Assembly (NCBI RefSeq): GCF_932294415.1
Contig: NC_065538.1
Coordinates: 26,933,957 to 26,997,956, forward strand
Direction of reading: 5' to 3'
DNA: 64,000 bases
From: Quercus robur
Taxonomy: Eukaryota > Streptophyta > Magnoliopsida > Fagales > Fagaceae
Part shown: positions 32,701-43,954 of the stretch, in pieces
How the letters are laid out: every line of letters starts with the position of its first letter
How positions within the stretch are numbered: the first letter of the stretch is position 1
Translations under genes and position numbers: made by a program
The notes under the pieces: generated by a model
Told to the model about the DNA's origin: nothing
Seen by the model: only the letters and a program-made list of their open reading frames with translations
Databases searched by the model: none

Positions 32701-34061
32701 GCATCTACAGCAGTGGAGTTAAAAATTTAGCTATTTGACACCATAAAAAGTTACTTATCTATTTTATCTACACATATACTGTAGCAGTGGATCTATTTTA
32801 GCTTTCAACACAATAAAATAATATAAATATCACAATAAAATAATATATCTACTACAATAAAATAATATATCCACTACAATAAACAATAATCACAACCACC
32901 CGCAACCGCTACCGCCACCGCCGCTGCCGCCACATGATAGCAAATAATCGTCTAGCGTTAACAAGTAATTTTTTTAACCCCAAATTATACTTATACATTT
33001 TTTTTTTACCATCTCAATCATCATGATAGCAAATAATCATCTAGTGTAACAATAATATTTTATTTTAACCCCAAATTATATAGATACAAATTTATCTTTT
33101 GATAAATAAATAAAAAAATTCAATCGTCATGATAGTCTATTATCGTCCAGTATAACATCATTACTTTAAAAAAAAAACCAAATTATATATATACAAATTA
33201 TTGGTTGATTTTTCTTCTCTCTCTCATTATTTCATTTCAGTCTCTCTCTCTTCCCTCTCTCTTTTGTTCTGCCCTCTCCCCTTCAAACCCAAAACCCATG
33301 GTGGAACACCATCACCAAGCCACCATGGCCAGACCACTGTCACAGGCCATTGCAACCCACCACCATCACAGGCCAAACCTCCGTCTTCTCTCCGTGGGTG
33401 GATCTGTCGTTGGTCTCTCAAGTCCAGCTCTCTTCTCTAGCTCGTGGGTCTCTTAAGTTCGCTTAGTCTGGTTTTGGTTCATGGGTTGTGACTCTCTCAG
33501 TGATGGATTTTGGCCGTGGGTTTTGGTGATGTTTTGGTCGTGGGTTTTGTTGATTTTTTTTTTTGGTAGTGGTGGGTTTGATGAGTGTGGGTGTGGTTGG
33601 GTTTGTGACTAATGTGGTGGAGGTGGTGGTGGTGGAGGTGGTGATTGATATTGGTGGTGGTGGGTTTGATGAGTGTGGGTATGGTTGGATTTGTGACTGA
33701 TGTGGTGGTGGTGGTGGTGGTGGTGGGGGTTGCCATGGTCGGAGTTGGGTCTGTGGCGACGTGGGTCAAGGGATGGCGATGTGAGAGGTTTGAAAGTTAA
33801 GAGAGAGAGAGTTGAGAGATTGTGAGAGTTCTGAGAAGAAAAAAAAAAAAAAAGAAAGGAAAAAATAATATTTTAATCTAGTTGGAGGAATAAATTTTTT
33901 TATTTTTTTATTTCTCAGCTACAGTGCACATCTATCACTGTAGCAATGAAGCTAAAAAAAAAAAAAAAAAATAGCTTTAGCTCCACTGTTGTATAATTAT
34001 TTTTGTGTTTTGGTGGAGCTAAAATAGCTATATAACTTTTTAGCTCCACAGCTACAAGTGC
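32701..34061. mobile_element. Simple-sequence-rich DNA transposon, 1361 bp, in duplicate copy 2
   Basis: The ends are GCATCTACAGCAGTGGAG and GCACTTGTAGCTGTGGAG on opposite strands, a 24-bp imperfect inverted repeat. The flanks are TTA-like and TCA. The matching site in copy 1 (GGTCTTTATGGCC) is empty. The body has a CT-rich stretch (33220-33290), short open frames and a GGT/GTG-rich core (33590-33730), but no transposase. PIF/Harbinger-type is possible. Confidence 0.75.
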
Positions 34062-35235
34062 TCATGGCCTCATATAACATGGATGGAGAAGCACTTCTTT
34101 GGGATATTGGTCTATTTACATTGCAAGCTAAGAAGCTTTTGTGAAAGCCCTACAAGTGAGATTTGGGGCAACCGCATTTAATGACCCTATGGAAGCTTTA
34201 ATTAGTCTCAAGATAAGTACCAAAGTGGCTGCTTACAAGAGCCAACTTATAGCCATTTCAAATAGGATCAAAGATAATATAAACTTATGAGGATTGAGAA
34301 TCCTTGGTCCCTCATTGTTGTCTTTGGCCTTGCAAAAATTCAAGAAGAATAGATTTGTGATACTAAAATGCAAATTACATCCTCTAACTTTAGTTGAAAT
34401 TCATTTTAGTATTTTAACTTTACTTTTGTTCAATTGAATCCTTTAAGCTTCAAATTTATTCAATTCGAGCATTCTATTTAATTTTGTTTAAAAATTTCCC
34501 TTAAATCACATGGAAAAAATCTATAAAAATATTTTATAGATTTTTTATGTAAGAATTTTTTCAAAAAAAAACTTTTTTCATTATTTAATTGTATACTTAA
34601 TAACAATTTTTTTTAACGAAATTGGATAAAATGCATTAATTGAATAACTTTAAAACTTAGAGTCCTCAATTAAACGAAAATAAAATTAAAGAACTGAAAT
34701 GAATTTTTATCAAATTTAGAAGGTGTACATTATATTTTAGCAAAAGAAAAAAAATTATGGAACATTGTATTTTCTCTTATTTAAACCGGTAGTTTAATCT
34801 TCAACAAACGTTTTATATAACATTTTTGAAAATTAGAGATTTTTCTTTATGATATTTTATTTTATGTTTATATATATATATATATATATAAAATCACCCT
34901 TCTGAACAGAATTTAAACGACGTTTCAGTATGTCGTGCACTTTTTTTTGCTTTATGTCGTGTACATTTTGCTTTATGTCGTGTACGTTTTCTAGCTTCTA
35001 GTTATTTACCATCGGTACCCCTGCTCGAGCCAAAATAAAAATTTTAAACGACGCACCATTAATTGGTAAAAACGCAAAGTATATTAAAGGACAAAAGAAC
35101 ATATTTAGTACTTTTTTTTAATTTCTTTTTAATTTTTTTCAATAATAAAAAAAATTATTTTGAACGTTTTGGTAAATTCCATTCAGCACACAGACAGAGA
35201 GCCCATGTTCTCAAATTTAAAACAGAAATCCCAAT

Positions 35236-35257
35236 TATATATATATATATATATATA
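35236..35257 (+). promoter_or_regulatory. TATA region of the polygalacturonase gene, expanded to (TA)n
   Basis: A 22-bp TA run sits about 40-60 bp before the ATG at 35298, exactly where duplicate copy 1 has TATAAATA. It is the likely core promoter. Confidence 0.6.
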
Positions 35258-35297
35258 CACTCTCTCACTCTGTCTTTTTTGACATGTGTGTCAGAAC

Positions 35298-37872
35298 ATG
35301 AGGAAGCTTAGATCTTGTTCATTTTCGACATGTCTCATTGTTTACGTTCTTTTTATATTCACATTTCTGATATCAAACATAGAAGCTTTTGACTCTCTCT
35401 TACAGCTCCCACTATCTGGGTCGACCAGAAGGTCCAGAACCCGACCCAGATCCAAACGGGTCCTTTTTATTGGTGACTTTGGTGCTCAAGGAGATGGTGT
35501 TAATGATGATACTGAGGTAGATTATTGCTGACCCAACTTTTGTTACCTAATGATTATGTCTTTTTTTTACTTTCCTTTTTTTGAAATGCATGATTTTGTA
35601 TTTTCAGTGAGTGATTTGAATAGTACCCACTTCTTGAAACCATGGTTTCTTTGAGCTTAATTGAGTGTTTTTGGATATTGTAGATTGTGGACATAATTTT
35701 TTGTTTTAGTTATAGTTAAATGCTTTGACGAACTTCATGATAATTTTTTTTGTTAAAGAGAAATATAAACTCCCTCTAAATTGATCATTAATATTATACT
35801 ATTATATGAGAATGTTTTTCACTTTATTACTAAATGGAAGTTTGGAATCTCAATTGATTTGGTTCAGATTGTTAAATAAGATTCCCCTTTTTTTGGGGAG
35901 GGATTAGGTGGGGTGGGGTGCAGTTCCTGCATCTCTTGGTAATCAAATTAAGTATTAGTTTATTATGGAGAGATGATTGAATTTACTTTTTAATGTTTAA
36001 GGCATTCTGTACTTGTATCCTCTTGATAATATGACAATAACATAACACCAAAAACCCAATTTCCAATTAGTTTTTTAAAAAGAAAACTATTTCTGTTGTC
36101 TATAGCAAGTGAGAAATATCTGGAGTAGGATTCATGAATACTAAGCAGGGACCATCCTTATTTATTCCATTCACAGTGCTCAAAGTCTATTCTTGAGTAT
36201 AGTATTTCAATGCTTTCAGGCTTTCAAAGATGCCTGGGAAGTAGCTTGTTCTTTCTCTGGACGAATAAGAATTGTGCTTCCGACTGGATATATTTTTCTG
36301 ATTTATCCTATTGATATTGTTGGGCCTTGCCGATCAAAGGTCACTATTCAGGTATGTTCCAAGAGTCAAATTTTTCAAATTTCTTTCTTTCTATAACCAA
36401 ATTAGACAAACATAATGCATCTTTCTCTAAATTTTCAAGATTATTATCTTTTCAAAAGTTGTTAGTTAAAAACGTTTTATTTTATTAACTTTATTGATTT
36501 TGTATTATTAACAGATATCTGGTACAATAGTTGCACCCGAAGATCCTGATGCCTGGCATGGTTTGAATCCTCGTAAATGGCTCTACTTCCAAGGGGTGAA
36601 TCACCTTACCATAGAAGGGGGAGGCTTAATCAACGGGATGGGACAGGAATGGTGGGCTCGGTCTTGCAAAACTAACTCAACTAATGTATTGCCATCTTGC
36701 TCCTTAAGTTTATTTCTTTTAAAGATTGATTTACTTGTATCTAACCTTGACTTCAAATGGTCTTATGGCAGCCGTGTGAACATGCTCCAACGGTTAGTGC
36801 TGGCTTTCTTTTTTGGAGAAGTCCAGTTAGTTCCATTAATTTGATTGTTTCAGTTTTTCATTGAGAGATTTATTTTCCTAATATGGTACAACAATAACGC
36901 TGCAGGCCATTACTTTCCATAGGTGCAAGTATTTGAATGTCAAGAACCTTATGGTGCTTGATAGTCAACAAATGCACATTTCATTCACCAAATGTCTTCG
37001 GGTTGTTGCATCCCATCTCGAAGTGATAGCACCTGCTCGTAGCCCTAATACTGATGGAATTCACATCAGTGCATCAAAAGGTGTTGAGGTCAAGGATAGC
37101 ATAATCAGAACAGGTGGTTATCCACAAAGAGTTGCAACAAGAAGCTTTATTCTTAATTTCTAATCATAAAAAATATCATTCTGAGCAAACTAATGCTTAG
37201 CCTTGTTTCTATCATGCATATGAAACTTCTCATATATATTTCCTTATTTTTTCTTTTGGTTCTTAAATTTTATGTGAAGGTTTATAATTGGGTTCCACTT
37301 TCATGATGGCGTTTGCAACATAAAGAAATAATTTGTTTAAGCAACATATTATAAAAAATCTAGCTTGGTGACGGGGGAGTTTGAAACTCAGTTTTACAGA
37401 ATTTTCATTTAGATAAGACCCACTTGTTGCAACTTGAAGAGGTTGGAAAAGGAGTTGTGAAATACCATATCTATGCTATTTTTGGCAACCAGAAATGCAT
37501 GTTTTTATTTCTAAAATCTTTGTTCATTTCTTGTTCGTCCAAGTTATGTATTACTGATTATCTTATATTGAGATCTTAAACTTACTCTAGGAGATGACTG
37601 CATCTCTATTGTCAGCAACTCTTCACGGATCCGGATCAAAGACATTATCTGTGGCCCAGGTCATGGCATAAGGTAGGTGGAATAAGTTAAAACTATGGAT
37701 TTCATGAACACATTAACTAATTCTGATCCATATCCTTTAGTATCGGAAGCTTGGGAAAATCAAACTCTTGGTCACAGGTGCAAGATGTTCTGGTGGATGG
37801 AGCTTTGCTGTCCAACACTGATAATGGGGTGAGGATCAAAACATGGCAGGTAATCTTCTTTACCAAGCTTGC

Positions 37873-37910
<38 letters not shown>

Positions 37911-38995
37911 AGCACACACCCCACAAGGAAATGCAGAATTTTTGGATGATTGAATCCTTGTTTTTTGATATTTTCATCAGGGAGGTAGTGGTTTTGCCAC
38001 TGATATTACTTTCCAGAATGTGTTGATGGAAAATGTATCAAATCCGATAATAATAGATCAATATTATTGCGACTCACGGCTTCCATGTGCAAATCAGGTA
38101 TGGAATTCTTAAAGTTTTTTAGTGTTATTATTACTAAGATCCTTGCAGGAGATGCAATTTTCTTTGCCACTGATTATAGAACTTGTTCTGGAAAACTTCT
38201 CCTATCCTTCTAACTATGGACCAGATTAACATGTTAAAATTAATAGACAACCTTCTTATGGGAGAGATAAAGGTACATTTTATGTCTATCACATGTATAT
38301 TGAAGTGTATCTTGACAAGTCCATTTTCTAGGAATAGGCTATCCCATTCACCTTATATCATGCATATCATCAAAGATCTTCCCAATGAGCTATGGATCAA
38401 TTGGCACTTCATTCTTCCATAATAAATGGTTGAAGGGTGACGTCGTGGGTTTAAGACCTACTCTATGTGTGTGTGTGTGTGTGTGTAACTTACCAAAAAT
38501 AAAAAAGCATCAAAGATTTTACAAATAGTTTGCTTCGTTGATAGGTGCATGTCTCCATTCGCATGTTGATAACACCCTATTCAGCAAAAGACTGTCCTTA
38601 ATTTTCAAACTGGATAGACAGTTAGTCTTTATATATTGGCAAGGCTATGCAGCTGTGACCTTTCATGTTTGAACTGCTGACTCTTTGTTCTTTTCATCAA
38701 CCAGAGTTTCTGAATAGAGCTGTTGATTAAAAATATAGTATCATTGTTAACATCTAGTATTATGCAGACTTCAGCTGTTAAAGTGGAGAATATAGCCTTT
38801 ATGCACATTAAAGGAACTTCAGCGACAAAGAAAGCAATAAAATTTGCTTGTAGTGATGACTACCCATGTGAAGGGTTATACTTGGAAGATATTGATCTTG
38901 TATCAAGTTCTGGGGGAATGACAAAATCGTTTTGTTGGGAAGCATATGGCTCAAGTTCAGGATTAATTAACCCACCTGCTTGCTTTCCGTGTTGA
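35298..38995 (+). CDS. Polygalacturonase (pectinase, glycoside hydrolase family 28), secreted
   Basis: Nine exons: 35298-35516, 36220-36351, 36515-36685, 36772-36792, 36906-37113, 37591-37672, 37741-37849, 37981-38097, 38768-38995. All introns are GT-AG and phases agree, giving 428 residues. I chose the ATG at 35298 because the ATG at 35284 hits a stop at once. Residues 1-30 are a signal peptide (CLIVYVLFIFTFLI). The GH28 motifs are all present: NTD 229-231 (SPNTDGIH), DD 252-253 (GDDCISI), GHG 274-276 and RIK 309-311. They form the acid/base and substrate-binding site that hydrolyses the alpha-1,4 link of de-esterified pectin in the cell wall. Exon 4 is a 21-nt micro-exon (PCEHAPT). The overall form resembles plant polygalacturonases of the At1g80170 type (from memory). 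A duplicate promoter and exon 1 lie 3.8 kb upstream. Intron 7 has CT/CA and intron 8 GT repeats. Confidence 0.9.
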
Positions 38996-40620
38996 GAAAG
39001 CTTCATTAAACAGAAAGTCATACTGGATTCAACAAGAAATAAACAGGCCTAATGAGAAGTGGCTAAAATGTTTTTTCTCCCCCGTATATTTTTGGGGTCA
39101 AGCCTGAAGACTTTTGTACATAATTCTTTGATGATGAATGCTCTGCCAATTCATTCATCCCATTATATGTAATAAGCCTGTTACCATTTTCTGTAAATCA
39201 TTTGTCTGCCCTAAAGGACTATTACAAATAGACTCAAATAAAATAAAATAAAAAGCATAATTTAGTGACATTTTATCAATTATGTGTGTTTCCTATTTTT
39301 AGTAGGTATTCTGCAATATGGTACAATGAGGAGCGATCGTCAATCTGTAGTGTTTGTGAGGCTGAGTGTGGTTGCACAAAGGCCTTCGTTAATTTAGAGA
39401 TGTGATCTGAGTGTACAATGGAATTTTTGTGTTGCTGTTGCCACTTCTACCAAAGATGATAGTAATGAAGATTATGAGGTATAGAAATAATGTGATAATT
39501 CAGCACAACTTGTTTGTAAATTTGTTCAATAAAATGTTTAAGTGATAGCTGCTTCACGACATTGGTATCAGAATTGCACTGAAATAGAGAACTGATCTAG
39601 TTTTTGGAAAACATTAGCAAAGAAATGATTTGGAGTTTCACAATCCTCTTAGCTTTGCTATGTAATTTTTCTTGCTCCATGGTGTTAATCGTAGTGAACA
39701 TAAAGTGTTTCTCTTAATAAAGCAATTTTTCTTTTAAAAAATATAGCTACGAAATTTCATGGAAATTTCAAAGGACATTCTACACTTGTTATGCAATAGC
39801 CCTTAGAGAAAGGGCTAAGCAATGGGTATAGTGAGTTGGAGAAATGCAGGTTCGGGCTCTAGAGAGGTTTGGTGTTACTCATATTTTACAAGAGATGCTT
39901 CATGCTTAGGAACAATACATAAACCAAAATCTTTTCGATTGCTCATTCAGGAACCATGATTTTTGGCATTCTTTGGAAAAGGCACTCAATTCGCTGTTTA
40001 TATGGAATGCCTAAATCAGCATATTTAATTCAACTAACAAAATACAAATAAAAGAAAAAGTTATTATAAAAATCTGTCCTTTCCCATAATGCCAAAAGAA
40101 CGAGGCTTCATTAGATATGTTATATAGTGACATGGGTCCGGTTTTTTGGAAAAAAAATTTCTCGAGAATTGAAAAAGCAAATTAATAGAAAAAAATTTTC
40201 TCGAGAATTGAAAAAACTGTCATTACTTTTTTAATTCTCGAGAAAATTTTTTCAAAAAATGAAAATTAATGTGTGCCCTTAAGGCACACATTAGTAAAAT
40301 CCTAGTAACATATAGGTAAGACCATGCTCCCAATAATTCAAGAGTAAATTTCTCTTCTGGATCTTTTGTCTTTGATATAAGTTACATTGTTTTAAAAAAT
40401 TGCATAACATGAGCGTTACTAATCTTGAAATCTTAGCTAATTGCCTAGAAGATGACACCTCAAATTAAAAGATACGGCCATTTTCAGTCTTGAAAAAAAC
40501 CTTGATTTTTGGCACAGTCAATTGCATCCAGATGCGGTAATGGAATCACTTCGACCAAGTCTAACAAGACTGCATACCAAAGCCTCTGGAGCGTCCAGCT
40601 CTGGAACCATCAACTAGCAT
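38996..40620. other. Polygalacturonase 3' flank and intergenic space
   Basis: Probable 3' UTR to about 39240, with AATAAAATAAAATAAA-type motifs at 39238-39253. Beyond it is AT-rich DNA without genes, containing a palindrome-rich stretch at 40140-40300. Confidence 0.5.
40150..40295. repeat. Palindrome-rich stretch, possible MITE remnant
   Basis: The phrase TTCTCGAGAATTGAAAAA occurs twice directly and once inverted. It is followed by AATGTGTGCC, five bases, and GGCACACATT, a perfect 10-bp hairpin. Confidence 0.55.
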
Positions 40621-43600
40621 CTAACGAACACCAAGCTTGGGGCATCCCTCAGCAAGTGGTAAGTCCAAGTTTTCTACTGTTCTGAATGTTTTGGTAATCA
40701 TCTTATCAACGTAAAGAGTTCCCTCCAAATGATCACACTCATGTTGTAAAATACGGGCCTGCCAGCCAGAAGCATCTATTTTGATGGGTTGGCCATATTG
40801 ATCCAAACCTGCAACCTCAACATCAAGGTACCGCTCCACCACTGCTCTAAATCCATCAACACTACAGAATAGTACAATCAAAGGAGATTAATTAACCACA
40901 TGTAATGAGTTCTCAGCAATTTCATGACCAGAGGACAAATGGAAGTATGAAAGATTCAGACATATACCTTTAAATGCCATGCAATTCCCACACAACAAAA
41001 TTATAATGTTGTGTAACAAAATATTGAATACCAAGAAGTAATCTCATTTTGGTTCTTACCAGGTAAAAAACTAACGCACGTTTCACATGTATTAAGAACA
41101 TATATAGCAGGAAGGCTGCAACATTATTCTACATGATTGCTGGGACTACAACATTAATAATAAACTTCTAATTCAGCATTGTTTCACTACCAGATGGATG
41201 CCTTAAGGAAATGAATTCAGAGCACAGTAAACTAGAAGGCAACTAATGGGGCTCCTATCAAGGTAGACGCTGGATGATAGCTTTATTAAAGATAAAATAA
41301 TACAGACTAGTTGAGTTGTGGTCATAGTAAATCAGGAAGGAGCAACTTAACCAAAAAAAAGTAAATCAGGAAGGACCAATATCACTGTAATTTCTGACTG
41401 CCCCGTAATTTAATCCATCAAAGCTTAGTGTAAAATGTAAAGAATCCTTCTCTGCAAAAAGTGGGAGCTTTGTGCATTTGATACGACAATCTAAGTGTAT
41501 TATGTTCAGAACTAAAACAAAGATTTCACTTGTTTTACATGACAGGTGTTGGCTTCCTCCACAGTTCCCCTTGAATCTTGTAACTGTTATTCAACTTTTA
41601 CACAAATTTCAACTGGTAAGCTTGACTCAAGCATGGGAACTTAAGGCTAAATTTATATCTGATAACAACTTGACTAACCCACCCAAGCCTGATAGTATTT
41701 TTTACACCAATCAAATGTATCATATGTACAGTGGTGCACAAAATGCAATAGAGCCTTCAGAAGTATCATAACAGTTATTGTTCAAAGGATAGGCCTTTCA
41801 TAAAATGAAGCCATGGTCATTAATTAATGGAATAAGTCATAGGTTAAATGATGCTGCCATTGCCCATTGAGGACTCCCTTTTATTTCATTTACTCTCACT
41901 CTATGTGATATGTTATGTTTTGTATCCCCTTAACAGGGCTTGTTCGGCAAGATAAAATACTAGAATACAAAATATACAAATGCCAACTATTTAATTAATC
42001 ACAACGTAACAGGAAAAGATGGTCACTGAAATAAAGCTTGAAATGGGAACAAAAGATGGGAAATAAAAGATTTGTCTCATCTCATGCATCACACAATGGA
42101 TCCCAAAGGAACAGAAAACTATACCGTAAGTTTAAAAGAAAAAAAAACACATTACACATTATCTGTCTGTATTTTACCTCAGGCACCCTTCAAAAAATAG
42201 TGCAGTCCGGTTGCTCTTCTTCTTAAGCTTTGGGTTGAAAATGACCTGCCTCAAAAGAACTAATAAATTGTAATTGTCAAGTGAAAGTTCTTGGATGCTA
42301 CAAATATCAATATCATTTGAATGTTGTCCTTGACCATCCAAGTTGACATACCAGAAGATCAAAAGGTCGTCTATCTTGTGCTTTGGTCTCTTCCTTGGGT
42401 GCATAACTGATATATTCTTTTGTATCTTCTAAAACTATTATCTGCAGAGATAATATTGACAACATAGTCAATAAGACAATTCTAACACCTCCCCCCACTA
42501 CTTAAAAAGTAGGTTTTGCCAAGACGTAAGGTTTTATTAAAAGATTTGAATTCGCTCACAATCTTTAGTGTAGCAATTGGCAACAAAATATGGTGACAGA
42601 ATGGTCCCTCAATTTCCCTTCATTCACACATAAAGTTAGTGGCAACAAAACAGTAATCTTTAAAGCAATAAGAAAATACCTCTCCTTGAGATCAAGAAGC
42701 AAGTAAAGTGAAATAAGCCGTAAGCCTTTAACTGCAAGACTCATATCACATCTCTCTTAACTGTTTTTTTTTTTTTTTTTTTTTGTCAATTTATGTCTTA
42801 CATTGTTATATGATACTTCAAGATATCTTGCTCAATCCTAAAGAATTCTCTTCTATGTGGTAAATTCCAGTTTAGAGCAAAAAGTTTAAAAAGAAAAAAC
42901 GATCAAGTCCTCTTACAAAATACAAAAACCCAGTCCAAAAAAAAAAAGAAAAAGAAATTGACAACCTTATCCACCAATGTAGCTTCAATTTAGACATCAC
43001 ACACTCGCATTACTCAAAATAAACAACAAATGAAACTCCAATTCAGCCAAAGCCACAGAACACAAAGCAGTAACACCACACTCCCATACAGTTAATGACT
43101 TACTGATAACATGTTTTGCAACTAAAATGGTCCACACAACTGAACCTGATGACAAAAACTTATGAAACCCATAATTCTCCTACACTTCACATTTTCCTCA
43201 CACTTTCCCACTAACCAAACAGAAATTAAAACAAAAAATGAAACTGACCCATTAAAGAAAATCAAAAAAAAGAAAAAAAAAAAAAGAAAAGATAGAAACT
43301 GACCTTTAGAGGAATTCCAATCTGAGGAGCAGCTAGACCGACCCCAGGAGCCTGTCTCATAACCCGAACCATATCATCAACTATCTTCTGGATCCGCTCC
43401 GACCCGATTTCCTCAACACCAACTTCTCGGGCCGGTTCGTGGAGAACCGGGTCGCCCGCCTTCACGATATCGGGCAAGCTCGTCTTCTTCTTGTCTCCGA
43501 GACCCAGAAGCCACCCTGCTCTGGGAATGGAACTGGGAGCTGAGCTGTAAGGTTTCCGGGTCACGAAACCGGTACCGAATAGCGGTTTCGGGTTGGAAGA

Positions 43601-43729
43601 TCCGAGTACCGAAATGGGTATTCGGGTTTTTCGAAATACCGGGGCGGGTGAGCCGGGTTTAAGGCATTTATCGGCAAGAGATATCGGGCGGAAACGGAGT
43701 GAGTATCGGTGGAGTGTTTCCATGGCCAT
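40621..43729 (-). CDS. PDF1A: Peptide deformylase 1A, organellar
   Basis: Four exons on the minus strand: 43729-43304, 42441-42352, 42245-42178, 40861-40621, with GT-AG introns and consistent phases, giving 274 residues. Residues 1 to about 75 are Ser/Arg-rich and low in acid residues, like a mitochondrial/plastid targeting peptide. Motif 1 is GVGLAAPQ (129-136), motif 2 EGCLS (191-195) and motif 3 QHECDH (234-239). Cys193, His235 and His239 bind the metal and Glu236 is catalytic. The enzyme removes the formyl group from the initiator Met of organelle-made proteins. EGCLS and HECDH are the plant type 1A forms, separating it from PDF1B (from memory). The Ser of motif 2 is split by the last intron. 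The 3' end of a LINE lies only 167 bp upstream of the ATG. Confidence 0.93.
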
Positions 43730-43896
43730 TTCTTATTAAGATTAATTGGAGGAAAAATCATTTTTGAATAAGAGGGGTTTAAAGTCAAATATTTACGATT
43801 CTACCACTGGGTTTATGTGGGGTTGTTGTTTGGGCTTGGTCTTCACCTTTATTCTGGCCCCGGGCCTGGTATAGGCTGTAATGCACTTTATTTATG
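43730..43896 (-). promoter_or_regulatory. Short PDF1A upstream region
   Basis: Only 167 bp separate the PDF1A start codon from the LINE target duplication. I see no clear TATA box; housekeeping plant genes often lack one. The original promoter may extend beyond the LINE. Confidence 0.4.
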
Positions 43897-43954
43897 ATTT
43901 TTCAAAAGTGGTTTTTTTTTTTTTTTTTTTTGGTAAAATGGATATTCATTAATC

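Larger units (their letters stand above)
27893..35792 (+). repeat. Tandem segmental duplication covering polygalacturonase promoter, exon 1 and part of intron 1
   Basis: The unit at about 27893-32153 is repeated at about 32154-35792. Shared blocks in the same order include GGCTTTATAAGTG, CTTACATCTCTAAAGC, CATAACATGCCTAGGTATG, a retrotransposon gag remnant, CTAACTTTAGTTGAAATTC, TGTCGTGTAC repeats, exon 1, and intron 1 up to CTCCCTCTAAATT. Copy 1 alone carries a solo LTR and two hAT elements. Copy 2 alone carries the element at 32701. Both probably had one ancestor of about 2.4 kb. Confidence 0.9.

Noticed and set aside
33201-33769. Short ORFs rich in His/Pro/Thr, both strands
   Set aside because: They result from CT-rich and GTGG-rich simple sequence in the DNA element at 32701.
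36193-38422. Separate short ORFs within the polygalacturonase locus
   Set aside because: They are exons extended into introns, or intron sequence. Phase-consistent splice sites join the true parts into one gene.
41472-41771. 99-residue plus-strand ORF in the last peptide deformylase intron
   Set aside because: No family resemblance, antisense within an intron, and codon use like the surrounding AT-rich sequence.
42174-42498. Separate small genes between the peptide deformylase exons
   Set aside because: They are exons 2 and 3 of that gene read past their splice sites.
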